A stretch of DNA of 64,000 nucleotides, from positions 248,001 to 312,000 of the forward strand of contig NZ_CP042912.1 of assembly GCF_008087665.1 (NCBI RefSeq). Direction: 5' to 3'. Made by a program: the position numbers and the translations under genes. The stretch comes from Mariniblastus fucicola (GTDB lineage Bacteria; Planctomycetota; Planctomycetia; Pirellulales; Pirellulaceae). The notes beneath the pieces are model-generated. The model had not been told where the DNA came from. It ran no database searches and saw only the letters and a program-made list of their open reading frames with translations. Below, piece by piece: positions 38,795 through 47,938 of this stretch. Positions within the stretch are counted from its first letter, which is position 1; each line of letters starts with the position of its first letter.

Positions 38795-39008
38795 TCACGT
38801 TCCAATTTTGGAGTGTTCGAGGTTGTTAAAAAAGGGTTAAGTTCGCCAGATGAGACCAGCGACAAGTTGATCGAAAGTCAACAATGTTTCAACATCTGTG
38901 AGTGGCGTCCAGCAGAAAACAGACTTAATCGCTGACGTGTTTGCGATTCGATAGAGGTCACGAATTGCACAACGACCTCGACCTGCTCCTGAGAATCTCG
39001 GCAACTGA

Positions 39009-40382
39009 ATGGACAAACACTCAAGCTGGATTTCAAAACGACTTGAAAATTCAGGTCCGGTGACATTTTCAGCCTATTGCATCGCTGCGGCGTTCGGCAC
39101 GTATTTTTGCATGTACGCCTTTCGCAAACCGTTCACCGCGGCCACCTACGAAGACACCGTGTGGCTGGGGATCGGATTTAAAACGATTCTTGTCGCTGCC
39201 CAGGTCGCAGGCTACACACTATCGAAATTCGTTGGCATCAAAGTTGTCTCTGAGATGCCGGCTCGTTACCGCGCGGTGTCCATTCTCGGCTTGATTGCGA
39301 TTGCCGAGGTCGCGTTGCTGCTGTTTGCGATCACGCCGCCGCCGTGGAATTTTGTATGGCTGTTTGTGAACGGTTTGCCGCTGGGAATGGTGTTCGGGTT
39401 GGTGTTGGGTTTTCTCGAAGGCCGCAGGATGACCGAGTTGCTTTCAGCCGGATTGTGCGCAAGCTTCATACTTTCGTCCGGCTTCGTCAAATCAGTCGGC
39501 CGCGCGCTGATACAGAACCACGGAATCGATCCCTACTGGATGCCGTTTGTGACGGGGCTGGTTTTTGTTGTGCCGTTAGTGATTTTCGTCGGGCTGTTGT
39601 CGCAGATCCCACCTCCTTCCGCCACCGACGAGCAATTGCGAACCAAACGACAGCCGATGAACTCCCGGGACAGACGCAGTTTTGCCCGTCGGCATGCGTT
39701 TGGGTTGATCGGGTTGCTATCGATCTATGTGTTGTTGACGATCGTACGCAGCATCCGGGACGACTTTGCCGTTGAGATCTGGAGAGATCTTGGCGTCGCA
39801 GACGAACCTGACGTTTTCGCCAGATCCGAATTCTGGGTGATGATCGGTGTGGTACTGATCAGCGGATTGACGATCACGATCAAGTCCAATCGTATCGCGT
39901 TTCTCACGTCGATCGGTTTGCTGTGTGCGGGGTTTGCCGTGGTGCTGGGAGCCATTTGGGGTCACCAAACAGGTCGTCTCTCACCAATGCCTTTCATGGT
40001 TTTATTGGGGTTTGGGATGTACGTTCCGTACGTTGCATTTCACACCACCGTTTTTGAGAGGATGCTGGCTGCATTTCGCGAAACCGGCACGATCGGCTAT
40101 TTGATGTATCTCGCCGACGCGGTTGGTTATTTGGGCTACGTCGCGGTAATGGTGTTCCGAAACACGACGTCCGGCCAGGGCAATTTGTTGAACTTGATGA
40201 CTTGGACTTCGGTTGCGGTGTCATGCATTTCAACTGCGATTGCGATCCTGTTGGCGTGGCACTTTTGGCTCAAGATTCCAAAGACCTGCGCTGCAGCGGA
40301 TGACTTGGGAGCCGCAAATGAGCTACCGCCTACCAATGAGCTGCCAGCCGCAAATGAGCTACCAGCTGCGAACGAAAGTTAA
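39009..40382 (+). CDS. DUF5690 family transporter (MFS-like)
   Basis: Twelve or so membrane helices fill residues about 20-430. Near the N-terminus CMYAFRKPFTAATY is the MFS-type loop seen in organophosphate/phosphonate-type transporters, and helix 4 ends in GLPLGMVFGLVLGFLEGRR. The pattern fits DUF5690, which I associate with MFS transporters found beside phosphonate-catabolism genes. The C-terminal tail has a hexapeptide repeat (see 40311-40379). It shares an upstream region with the HpnZ-like dehydrogenase, which supports a joint role in uptake and oxidation of an alcohol or phosphonate; inference only. Confidence 0.75.
   Translation: MDKHSSWISKRLENSGPVTFSAYCIAAAFGTYFCMYAFRKPFTAATYEDTVWLGIGFKTILVAAQVAGYTLSKFVGIKVVSEMPARYRAVSILGLIAIAEVALLLFAITPPPWNFVWLFVNGLPLGMVFGLVLGFLEGRRMTELLSAGLCASFILSSGFVKSVGRALIQNHGIDPYWMPFVTGLVFVVPLVIFVGLLSQIPPPSATDEQLRTKRQPMNSRDRRSFARRHAFGLIGLLSIYVLLTIVRSIRDDFAVEIWRDLGVADEPDVFARSEFWVMIGVVLISGLTITIKSNRIAFLTSIGLLCAGFAVVLGAIWGHQTGRLSPMPFMVLLGFGMYVPYVAFHTTVFERMLAAFRETGTIGYLMYLADAVGYLGYVAVMVFRNTTSGQGNLLNLMTWTSVAVSCISTAIAILLAWHFWLKIPKTCAAADDLGAANELPPTNELPAANELPAANES
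40311..40379 (+). repeat. 18-base tandem repeat coding AANELP hexapeptides
   Basis: Three full 18-base units and a partial fourth give AANELP, PTNELP, AANELP and AANES at the C-terminus of the DUF5690 protein. Codons vary between units, so the repeat has been kept at the protein level. Confidence 0.75.
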
Positions 40383-40552
40383 CTCAATCCATTGCCGACG
40401 AAACGAGACAGGGATGCGAGGCCTGCGGTTCTAGAGCCTGGCGATTGAGCACGCGATCCTACGGCGGTACAATTCCGACTCTTCGACGTCAGCGTGCGGA
40501 TCAAACGAATGCACGTTGTTGGCGTCGCTCTTTTTTCATTGAGTCAACTGTT

Positions 40553-42046
40553 GTGCCAGACCAAAGCCCGGGCGATTTGTGTTTGCTTGTCGTTGACGAC
40601 GAGCCCGCGATTGCTGCCCTGTTTAAACATGTGTTCGCTGATTCCGAAATCTCGGTCCTGTCGGCTGGCACTGCCAGCGCGGCACTGGAGTTGATTCAGT
40701 CTGCGAAGCCCGATGCCGTCATGCTGGACGTAGTCTTACCGGACGCCGATGGCTTGCAGTTGTTCGAAACAGTCAAACAGATCGATCCACAGTTGCCTGT
40801 CGTCATCATGACCGGCGGCCAGGACGGACAGACCGCGATCTCGGCGATGCAACAGGGAGCGATGGACTACCTCGTCAAACCGCTTGATGTCCGGTCGCTG
40901 AACAAGGTCGTTCGGCACGCCATGGAAGTCCGTCGGTTGATGGTCGAGCCTGTGTCGATCGAACGAGCGGATTCAAATCGAACGGGATCGTCGATGATCG
41001 GATGCAGTCCGGCGATGCAGGAGGTCTTCAAGGCCATCGGACGGGTTGCGGCACAGAACATTTCCGTACTGATTCGTGGCGAAAGCGGAACGGGAAAGGA
41101 GCTTGTCGCGCGGGCGATTTTTCAGAACGGACTCCGCAAGGAGAAGCCTTTCATCGCCATCAATTGCGCCGCGATTCCTGAAGCATTGCTCGAAAGCGAA
41201 CTTTTCGGACACGAGAAAGGCGCCTTCACCGGAGCCGATCGAAAACGGATTGGCAAGATCGAACAATGCGAAGGAGGCACGCTATTTCTCGACGAAATCG
41301 GCGACATGGAAGCTCCGCTCCAAAGCAAACTACTGCGAGTTTTGCAGGAGAAACAGTTCGAACGCGTCGGTGGCAGTGAGACCATTTCAGCCGACGTAAG
41401 AATTCTCGCCGCGACCCATCAAGGCATCGAAAAGATGTGCGAAAGCGGCAAGTTTCGTGAAGACCTCTACTATCGGCTCAACGGGTACACGATCAGCCTG
41501 CCTCCTCTGCGAGAGCGCGACGGCGACATTGAACTGCTGATCGAATTCTTTCGCCAAACCGCCAACGAGGAGCTTGGTAAAGAGATTGGTCGCATCGCGC
41601 CGGAAGCGATTTCGACACTGAAAAAGTACAGTTGGCCGGGCAATGTGCGGCAACTTCAAAGCGTCATCCATCAGGCAATTGTGCAGTCAAGCGGATCTGT
41701 TTTGCTGCCAGATTTTCTGCCTCCGCTGATCGAGAGAGAGTCTTCGCAGCCAGTTTTACCCACGGCAGCCGTTGACACTACCGATGCGGAACCGGCGTCG
41801 CACAGTACTGAACCCGTGGCAGAAACGCAGTCCGTTTCGGAGCTGATCGCGCGGCATTGTTCGCACCATTCAGCAACACTCTACGATGACGTGATCGAGG
41901 AAGTTGAGCGCGAGTTGATCGCGACGGTGCTGAACAAATGCGGCGGCAATCTCACGGAGGCAGCGAGGCAACTTGGGATCACACGGACGACGGTTCGAAG
42001 CAAAGTGAACAAGCTTGGCATTGGGATTCGAAAAGTCGTCGAATAA
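40553..42046 (+). CDS. Sigma-54-dependent response regulator (NtrC family)
   Basis: A receiver domain with phosphoacceptor D59 (VMLDVVLPDADG), an AAA+ domain with Walker A GESGTGKE (about 176-183), the sigma-54-contact loop GAFTGA (223-228), and the LAATH and RFREDLYYRL-type arginine region, then a Fis-type helix-turn-helix at the C-terminus (GGNLTEAARQLGITRTTVRSK). The frame is open from a TTG at 40445, but the GTG at 40553 starts just before the receiver strand (DLCLLVVDDEP). It activates RpoN promoters, and many candidate ones lie in this window. No partner kinase is adjacent; the hybrid kinase at 52 kb is a possible partner. Confidence 0.9.
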   Translation: MPDQSPGDLCLLVVDDEPAIAALFKHVFADSEISVLSAGTASAALELIQSAKPDAVMLDVVLPDADGLQLFETVKQIDPQLPVVIMTGGQDGQTAISAMQQGAMDYLVKPLDVRSLNKVVRHAMEVRRLMVEPVSIERADSNRTGSSMIGCSPAMQEVFKAIGRVAAQNISVLIRGESGTGKELVARAIFQNGLRKEKPFIAINCAAIPEALLESELFGHEKGAFTGADRKRIGKIEQCEGGTLFLDEIGDMEAPLQSKLLRVLQEKQFERVGGSETISADVRILAATHQGIEKMCESGKFREDLYYRLNGYTISLPPLRERDGDIELLIEFFRQTANEELGKEIGRIAPEAISTLKKYSWPGNVRQLQSVIHQAIVQSSGSVLLPDFLPPLIERESSQPVLPTAAVDTTDAEPASHSTEPVAETQSVSELIARHCSHHSATLYDDVIEEVERELIATVLNKCGGNLTEAARQLGITRTTVRSKVNKLGIGIRKVVE

Positions 42047-42070
42047 CTGGGCCACCTTCGGCGTACTGGA

Positions 42071-43462
42071 TCACACCAGATAGCTGAGGAATATCGACGC
42101 GCCGCTGAGCACCAGGAAAAACCCACACATGTCGGTGACTGTGGTCAGAATCGGTCCTGACGCGAGTGCCGGGTCGAGGTTCAAACGCCGCATCACCAGA
42201 GGCAGCGTACCACCGAGTGAGACGGCGATGATCGTGTTGAGCATCATGGCAACGCCGACCACCAGGCCCAGCCAAGGGTTTCCTTTCCACAGCAACGCTA
42301 CCGAGGCGATCAGCAGCCCCAGCGCCAGACCGTTGATCAATCCGACGCTAATCTCTTTCAGCCAAACACGAACGACTTCTTTGGGCTCGACCAGCCCCAG
42401 CGACAGTTCTCGCATGCTGACCGCGACCGCCTGGTTGCCACTACAGCCCGACATGTCAGAAATGATCGGCAGGAAAACCGCCAACGCAATCACTTGCTCC
42501 AGCGTGTCCTGGTAGAACGCAATCACGCTCGCAGCGATAATGTTCAGCACGATGTTGATGCTCAGCCAACTCAGTCTTCTGCGGGCTCGCGTGACTGTCG
42601 GCATCGCGCGAATTTCTTCGCTGATCAGGCCCTGAGCTTTCTCGTAGTCATCCTGAAACTGCTCCGACATCGACTCTTCGACGTCACCTCGTCGCAGGAC
42701 TCCCACCAGCAGATTGAGTTCGTTGACGACCGGAATGCCGAAGAAGCTGTGGGCGTCAAAAATCTGGTGAAGTTCAGGAAGCTTGGTGTGCGTGCTTACG
42801 AACAGAGGGTCCTTGATCATCAAGGTCGCAATTTTGACTTCGTCGCGAGAGACCAGCAAATCACGAAGCCGCAAGACTCCGATCAGGTGGTTCTCGACGT
42901 CAACCACATAGGCATACTGCACATCAAAGTCGGAAAATTCTTCGATGTTGTCGCGGAGACGCCCGATCACCTGACCCACGGTTTCGGTTTCCGCCACGGC
43001 AAAAAACTTGACCGTCATGATGCCGCCGGCTTCGTCGTCATCATAGGTCGCCAACAGCCGGATCGCTGACGCGTCTTCGGCTTCCATCTCCGAAAGAATC
43101 GCGTCCATCGACTCCTTCGGCAGCTCGCCTACAAAGTCAGCCTGCTCTTTTTTCGGCAGCTCTTCGAGAATATCCGCGGCCTGGGACGGATCGATCTCTT
43201 CCAGAATATCCCGGGCCTGGACTTCAGGCATCTCGTGGATGAAATCAGCAGCCTGCTCCGGAGCGATGTGCGTGACGAGCAACTGCTGTAGCTCTGACGG
43301 CAATCGGGACAGCAGCCGCGACCGGGACCTGGCGTCCATGTCTTCCAGCAAGCCCTGGGCGGCACCAAAGTCACTGGCTTCGATCTGATCGGTCAACGCG
43401 GCAAGCATCGCGACTTCGTCTACGTCTTTTTCTGTGGCTGCGTTCTCTGGTTCAGGAGTCAT
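42071..43462 (-). CDS. mgtE: Magnesium transporter MgtE
   Basis: An N-terminal superhelical domain has repeated LEE/LP-type helices (for example LLSRLPSELQQLL and DILEEIDPSQAADILEEL). Two CBS domains follow (about 135-260), then five membrane helices with GCSGNQAVAVSMRELSLG, the MgtE selectivity segment, and the closing PILTTVTDMCGFFLVL. All parts are present and the length is normal. The start is the ATG of MTPEPE; a TTG seven codons earlier is possible. A terminator-like hairpin from the upstream UspA gene lies before it, so it probably has its own promoter. CBS domains sense Mg2+ or ATP. Confidence 0.95.
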   Translation of the reverse strand: MTPEPENAATEKDVDEVAMLAALTDQIEASDFGAAQGLLEDMDARSRSRLLSRLPSELQQLLVTHIAPEQAADFIHEMPEVQARDILEEIDPSQAADILEELPKKEQADFVGELPKESMDAILSEMEAEDASAIRLLATYDDDEAGGIMTVKFFAVAETETVGQVIGRLRDNIEEFSDFDVQYAYVVDVENHLIGVLRLRDLLVSRDEVKIATLMIKDPLFVSTHTKLPELHQIFDAHSFFGIPVVNELNLLVGVLRRGDVEESMSEQFQDDYEKAQGLISEEIRAMPTVTRARRRLSWLSINIVLNIIAASVIAFYQDTLEQVIALAVFLPIISDMSGCSGNQAVAVSMRELSLGLVEPKEVVRVWLKEISVGLINGLALGLLIASVALLWKGNPWLGLVVGVAMMLNTIIAVSLGGTLPLVMRRLNLDPALASGPILTTVTDMCGFFLVLSGASIFLSYLV

Positions 43463-43522
43463 CGATCGTTTCCGAGGCTGCAAGTCTAACGTTGCGTTGA
43501 GTTTTGGATTCAGTGTTGTGAC

Positions 43523-43559
43523 AAATAAAAAACACGGCCGACATCAAAACGATCGGCCG
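43523..43559 (-). terminator. Rho-independent terminator after UspA gene
   Basis: On the minus strand the stem CGGCCGA pairs with TCGGCCG around an 11-base loop and is followed by TGTTTTTTATTT (complement of 43523-43534). It lies 32 bases past the UspA stop. Confidence 0.8.
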
Positions 43560-43591
43560 CGTGGTCATTTTTTCGCAATGACTATTTTTAG

Positions 43592-44557
43592 TCAAAATGC
43601 CGGTCGAAGCCCACCGTAGTCTTGCGATTCGATTCGCTCAGGCAAGATTGGAGTTACAAAGTCCTGCGGCTTGACCGTTAACACCGAACAGTTGACTTGT
43701 CGAATCACTCGTTCGGCCGCGTTGCCGACCAGCAATCCCGAGAGACCATTTCGGGCGACACTGCCCATGACCAGCAAGTCTGGATCGATCAGATCGACCG
43801 AGTTGAGGATGACTTCGTCTGGATCACCATCTGCGAGAACGATGTCGCTCGGGTCGATTGCTTTGCGGCTGGCGCGAACGAGCGATGCGATCTTCTCCTG
43901 AGCCAGCTTTCGTGTCTTTCGTGAATGCTGCTCGACTTTCCGCAACGATTCCCGGTCGAGAATCGGAAAGGCGGATGTGCGAGGCTGGAACGCGGCGACC
44001 ACGTGCAGCCGGCAATCGAATCCGACAGCGACGGACGACGCGCATCGCAACAGTCGCTCGTTCAGCTTCATCTCATTCTCTCCAGCGTCCGGATTGAGTG
44101 CCACCAGAACCCGATGGCAGGCGTTTGGGCTGCGGTCTGGATGAGCCAGCCAAACGGGGATCGGACAGTATCGCAACAGCCTCATGTCGAGGCTGCCGAA
44201 TACGACGTCACTGGCTTTCGCCCACGCTTCCTTGATGACCAGATCGTGACCTCCCGTGATGGCCTCGCGAACAATCTCCGCGGTCGGATTGCCACTCAGG
44301 ATTTGCCCGGTCACGTGCTCTGTTGGAAACACGACGCCTCGGCTTTTCTCGCTGATCGCTTTCTTGCGATGGTAAGCCGGCGAGTCCTCGTATTCGTTTC
44401 GGAACAGCTCCTGCCAAAAAGCAGAAAGTGGCGGCTGAACGTCGACAACTTTTACGTGCCCGTTGGCCGGAACGATTTTGGCCGCCCACTCGAGGGCTTG
44501 TGTGGAATCGCGATAGGCGTCTTCAATGGCCAGGATTCGGTTGAAGATCGGATTCAT
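43592..44557 (-). CDS. Universal stress protein, two UspA domains
   Basis: Two UspA-fold halves. The first (residues about 1-140) opens FNRILAIEDAYRDS and has the GHDLVIKEAWAK stretch. The second (about 150-300) opens HRVLVALNPDAGENE and has DPDLLVMGSVARNGLSGLLVGNAAERVI, the ATP-binding G-2x-G-9x-G pattern typical of UspA. The first half lacks that signature, so only the second may bind nucleotide. The ATG at 44557 is 56 codons inside the longest frame. A sigma-54-type site stands about 85 bases upstream. Confidence 0.88.
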   Translation of the reverse strand: MNPIFNRILAIEDAYRDSTQALEWAAKIVPANGHVKVVDVQPPLSAFWQELFRNEYEDSPAYHRKKAISEKSRGVVFPTEHVTGQILSGNPTAEIVREAITGGHDLVIKEAWAKASDVVFGSLDMRLLRYCPIPVWLAHPDRSPNACHRVLVALNPDAGENEMKLNERLLRCASSVAVGFDCRLHVVAAFQPRTSAFPILDRESLRKVEQHSRKTRKLAQEKIASLVRASRKAIDPSDIVLADGDPDEVILNSVDLIDPDLLVMGSVARNGLSGLLVGNAAERVIRQVNCSVLTVKPQDFVTPILPERIESQDYGGLRPAF

Positions 44558-44640
44558 GTTCGGGCACTGGGTGATGATGTTTTCGCGATTGGTCAGGGCT
44601 TTCCAATAAGAGCGGACAGCCTGCAACGTCGTCGATAAAG

Positions 44641-44656
44641 TGCACGAAGCGTGCCA
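44641..44656 (-). promoter_or_regulatory. Sigma-54 promoter of UspA gene
   Basis: The minus strand reads TGGCACGCTTCGTGCA, with a perfect -24 half and one mismatch in the -12 half. It lies 84 bases before the UspA start. Confidence 0.72.
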
Positions 44657-44896
44657 GTTTGGATTGTTACGGCCTTCAGCGAAGGCGCAGAAAGTTGGTG
44701 GAAAGCGTTTGGTCTGCGCGAGCATTTACTGTTCACGAATCGGCTAAGTTCCTGCCGTCTTTCGATCCCGCCCTGCTCTCTGATTCTGCCTCCCGGTCTG
44801 TCGCGGCCAGCGGCAAATCGAAAAAGCGAACGTTTTCAATAGCTTTCTGCAGCGAGCGTGGAATCATGGCCAACAAAAATCTGGTGGGCCATGGTT

Positions 44897-44912
44897 TGGC
44901 ATGCCCGATGCA
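44897..44912 (+). promoter_or_regulatory. Sigma-54-type site ahead of small basic ORFs
   Basis: The plus strand reads TGGCATGCCCGATGCA, allowing Y at the sixth base and with one -12 mismatch. The next supported ORF starts about 300 bases downstream, so the leader would be long. Confidence 0.48.
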
Positions 44913-45215
44913 ATAGTGATTAGCCGTGAGTTAGTCTGCTTCGTCAGATGACGGCGGACAACGAACACGGCCCGAGTGGACCATTGCCGACAGATTCTCG
45001 GCTGGTGCCGCGGAGGCCGGGCGTCGCTGATCTTCAGCAAAGTTTGCAGTTCAATCGCTTGTTTGCCTTCGACTACGACATCGCAGGACCTTGTCCTGAT
45101 CAACAGGATCGGCAACAGCGACAGGAACTCGAAATAGCCAAAAGATCGGCGACGCCCTTCGTTGGAAGGACTATTTCAAAACGAACACATGAAATCTGTA
45201 ACAAGGATTTTGGAA

Positions 45216-45365
45216 ATGCCAGCAACAACCAGCAAAACCAACAAGCGAACTGAAGCCCGTAAAAAAGCAGAGGCTCAAAAGGCCAAAAAGAAAGCAGTTC
45301 GCGAGACCAAAATCGCTGCCAAAAACAAGCCACTCAAAAAGGCCAAATCAGCGAAGCGTAAATAG
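45216..45365 (+). CDS. Small Lys/Ala-rich basic protein, 49 aa
   Basis: Begins MPATTSKTNKRTEARK and is dominated by Lys and Ala, ending KKAKSAKRK. An AAGG lies about nine bases before this ATG. Composition resembles histone-H1-like or small nucleoid or ribosome-associated proteins, but no family is certain. An in-frame ATG at 45189 is a possible alternative. It is followed by a second small basic ORF and a strong terminator. Confidence 0.6.
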   Translation: MPATTSKTNKRTEARKKAEAQKAKKKAVRETKIAAKNKPLKKAKSAKRK

Positions 45366-45411
45366 CGTTCTTTCTGTCAAAAGTTATTGATTGTGTAAAT
45401 CGAGTCAGGAC

Positions 45412-45567
45412 ATGAACCGTCTTTCAAAACGACAATCACTGAAAAAGTGGAACCATCATCCTCGTCAAAAGAACTCCAAAGGCTCTCGAGAGGAATCTCG
45501 AATCAAGCATAAGGATGTTCCCAGACGAAAATCCTGGAACGGTGAGGCCGGTCTGGCGACCGAATAA
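45412..45567 (+). CDS. Possible small basic protein, 51 aa
   Basis: The frame starts MNRLSKRQSLKKWNHHPRQK and ends GEAGLATE, rich in Lys, Arg and His. AGGA lies very close to the ATG, so the ribosome-binding site is poor. It sits between the Lys/Ala-rich ORF and a strong terminator on the same strand, which supports it. No family is known. Confidence 0.38.
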   Translation: MNRLSKRQSLKKWNHHPRQKNSKGSREESRIKHKDVPRRKSWNGEAGLATE

Positions 45568-45644
45568 AACCTCTTCTTCCAGATCAACATTGCTTTGCCC
45601 AACGCTCTACCATGAGCCAGGCACTGAGCAATGATTTATAGACG

Positions 45645-45680
45645 ACGCCGGCGATTCTGAATCGCCGGCGTTTGTTTTTG
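45645..45680 (+). terminator. Strong rho-independent terminator
   Basis: The 12-base perfect stem ACGCCGGCGATT/AATCGCCGGCGT with a 3-base loop is followed by TTGTTTTTG. It ends the transcript of the small basic ORFs. Confidence 0.9.
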
Positions 45681-45740
45681 TACTGCCTGAGCTGTGTTGT
45701 GCTGACAGAAATTCAATCCGCTCGTAGCAACAAGCGTTGC

Positions 45741-46730
45741 TCAGTTGATGCCGTTGAGCAATGTCTCGATCACTTCGGCAGGAGCATCGGCGCCCAGGTA
45801 ATTTTCGAGTTCCTGCAGTCCGCTGGGACTGAAAACGTTGACTTCCACGATCTTCTCACCGATCAAGTCCAGGCCCGAAAACCGAATGCCGTCTTGCTGA
45901 AGCAGGCTGGCGATTCGTTTGCAGAGTTCAGCCTGACGCTGTGAAAGCTCGACAACCGCTGCTGTTCCACCCAGCGAAATGTTGCTTCTCATCTCGCCAG
46001 CCGCAGGCGTACGTCGGATTCCAATCGGTCTTCCCGCGCCAACCAACGAGTCGTCGAGCGTCAACACGCGAATGTCTCCGTCGCTCGCGTCGGGTAAAAA
46101 TTCCTGCACGATCAAGTAACCGGTTCGCCCAAGGATGTCGACGACCTGACGCGTGTTGAGCGATTCCGGACCGTCGATGAAGAACACGTCGCGGCCCTGG
46201 GAACCGATCAGGGGCTTGATCACCATCGGCCCGGCAAGTTCTTTGGCAAACGCCTGAACGCTGTTGAGCGAATGGCAAACCAGAGTCCTCGGGACAAACT
46301 CAGGCGGTAGGCAAACCGTGTACAGTTTACTGGTTGCTTTCTGCAATCCCTGTGGATGGTTGACGATGTTGACGCCGTTGTCGCTGGCCAATCTCATGAC
46401 TTCCAATGCCAAACGGTGGGCCCACGATCGAGTATTGTCTTTGCCCGGGCTGGTGCGAATGAAAACCGCTTCGACGGAACCCAGATGCAACCGATTGCTT
46501 TTGCATTTCGACAAGCGGGTAGACAAGGTCTTCGAAGATTTAACGTCTTGCAGTTTCGGTAGCAAGATAGCTTCGGCGAACAGTTCAGACGCGTTTAAGG
46601 CCTGAAGGTGTACGACATCCGTCACATAAACGTCGTGGCCCTTTCTCTGACAAGCGGCCATCAGCGTTGCGTTGGTCCCGCCTTTTTTGACAGACCATCG
46701 ATCATTCAGTAAGAACAGAATTGGTTTCAT
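45741..46730 (-). CDS. ATP-grasp ligase, glutathione-synthetase-like (GshB/RimK group)
   Basis: An ATP-grasp fold enzyme of 329 aa. The N-terminal pre-ATP domain (MKPILFLLNDR) and the VNHPQGLQKATSKL segment match prokaryotic GshB. Then come the nucleotide-binding strand MVIKPLIGSQGRDVFF, a YLIVQEFLP hinge and GDIRVLTLDD. The C-terminal metal site is GLDLIGEKIVEVNVFSPSGLQELE, with Glu and Asn for Mg2+. Such enzymes join amino acids by acyl phosphate chemistry. It is the last gene of a same-strand set with M14, PP2C, kinase, RimK and RimB-like genes, so its product is probably a peptide-like tail rather than glutathione itself. No gshA is present here. Confidence 0.83.
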   Translation of the reverse strand: MKPILFLLNDRWSVKKGGTNATLMAACQRKGHDVYVTDVVHLQALNASELFAEAILLPKLQDVKSSKTLSTRLSKCKSNRLHLGSVEAVFIRTSPGKDNTRSWAHRLALEVMRLASDNGVNIVNHPQGLQKATSKLYTVCLPPEFVPRTLVCHSLNSVQAFAKELAGPMVIKPLIGSQGRDVFFIDGPESLNTRQVVDILGRTGYLIVQEFLPDASDGDIRVLTLDDSLVGAGRPIGIRRTPAAGEMRSNISLGGTAAVVELSQRQAELCKRIASLLQQDGIRFSGLDLIGEKIVEVNVFSPSGLQELENYLGADAPAEVIETLLNGIN

Positions 46731-46763
46731 GTTTGTCGGCCTCTCAAGATTTTGCCTGGTTCA

Positions 46764-47825
46764 TCACGAACTCAATTTGCACGAGTGATCCTCAAGAGAA
46801 CAGCCGCTGATGGCAGAGAACTTTTGCTGTCCTGCTTCGTCCATCAGGACGCCCAGATGCATGATCCTGGCTCCGGTTTGGCCGAGTGGATTGATGCAGT
46901 GCCCGATGACAATGCCGTCTTCCGGCGAATAGTACTCTCGCATCAGATCGCCAAAGATGTTGACTTGCGAGCAGATCGGTTCGCCCTTGCTAACCCGATC
47001 GGTAACGCGATGCATGAACTTCATCATCCCGCCTCGTTCCGCGAGGACCCAGTAGGATTTCTTGCAAAGGACCGGCGGTTTGTGGACAACGAAGTTTTGC
47101 TGCTTGGTCGATACCATGCCGATGTGACGCAAAATTCTCCGGATGCCTTGTAGTGTTCGTTTGATCGGATTGCGTTGGAAAGTCTGCGGGTCGCAGATCT
47201 CAACCGTGATCGCCGGAATGCCCTGCTCTGCCGCGACGCCGCGAAGCGTATAGTCCGACGCCGGATTGTCCACGATGATTTGCGGTTGCAACAAGTAAGC
47301 CATCCGCGAGGTGACTGGATCGCTCAGGTCGGCACGTACGTACAGCGAATTGACACGGCCCTGACTGGCCGTGTGAAGGTCGACCAGGTAGTCAAAGTTG
47401 CTGGTGACGCGGTCGACCAGGTTGTAGGCGTAAACCTGCGAAAGTTTTCCGTTTGGCTTGCCGGGCATGATGTGATTCAAGTCCTGGCCATCGATAAATT
47501 CACGCTTCTCCGCCAACAGTCCGGGCATGTTCGCACCGATCACGCAGACGATGGATCCTTTGAGCGTTTTCAAATTGACTTTGTCCAGCAATTGGTGGAT
47601 GACCGGGATGCCGTTGAGTTCGTTTCCGTGGAGCGCTGCCGTAATCCCGAAAATTGGACCGTCTTTCTGGCCGCGCGCAACCACGACAGGAACCTGGATG
47701 GGGCGGCCGATGCCGTTCTCAACGATCTCAATGAACAGCTTGGAAAACTGACCTTTCGGCAGCGATTCAATTTGAAGTTTGTCGACACGGGTGACATGTT
47801 TGACGTTTGCATACCCGTTGGGCAT
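46764..47825 (-). CDS. M14-type zinc amidohydrolase (succinylglutamate desuccinylase/aspartoacylase family)
   Basis: A zinc amidohydrolase or carboxypeptidase of the AstE/AspA branch. Ligands H66 and E69 lie in AALHGNELNG and H151 in VDLHTAS, with a catalytic Glu in ITVEICD. A beta-rich C-terminal domain holds KGEPICSQVNIFGD. It would remove an acyl or terminal amino acid, and in Rim-type clusters such enzymes act opposite the ATP-grasp ligases. It is 33 bases upstream of the GshB-like gene. I start at MPNGYANV; the longer frame is proline-rich and not sensible. Confidence 0.85.
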   Translation of the reverse strand: MPNGYANVKHVTRVDKLQIESLPKGQFSKLFIEIVENGIGRPIQVPVVVARGQKDGPIFGITAALHGNELNGIPVIHQLLDKVNLKTLKGSIVCVIGANMPGLLAEKREFIDGQDLNHIMPGKPNGKLSQVYAYNLVDRVTSNFDYLVDLHTASQGRVNSLYVRADLSDPVTSRMAYLLQPQIIVDNPASDYTLRGVAAEQGIPAITVEICDPQTFQRNPIKRTLQGIRRILRHIGMVSTKQQNFVVHKPPVLCKKSYWVLAERGGMMKFMHRVTDRVSKGEPICSQVNIFGDLMREYYSPEDGIVIGHCINPLGQTGARIMHLGVLMDEAGQQKFSAISGCSLEDHSCKLSS

Positions 47826-47938
47826 TGGTGTTTTGGTTGGACAGTTCAATTCAGTTTCTTTCGCAAAATACCGCGGAGGCGGAGGGTGATGAAGATTGTT
47901 TGGGAGGTGACCCGGTCCATCACATGACGGCACTTTTC

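Larger units (their letters stand above)
44558..45215. other. Divergent intergenic region with two sigma-54-type sites
   Basis: About 650 bases between UspA and the small basic ORF hold no gene I can support. Outward-facing sigma-54-type sites at 44641-44656 (minus) and 44897-44912 (plus) are separated by 240 bases, which could hold shared activator sites. Confidence 0.45.

Noticed and set aside
40439-40461. Sigma-54-like site just before the first NtrC-type regulator
   Set aside because: The GG and GC elements are 11 bases apart instead of 10.
44948-45253. Open frame of 101 codons on the plus strand after the sigma-54-type site
   Set aside because: Gln/Arg/Pro-rich with no structure, and it overlaps the better-supported small basic ORF in another frame.
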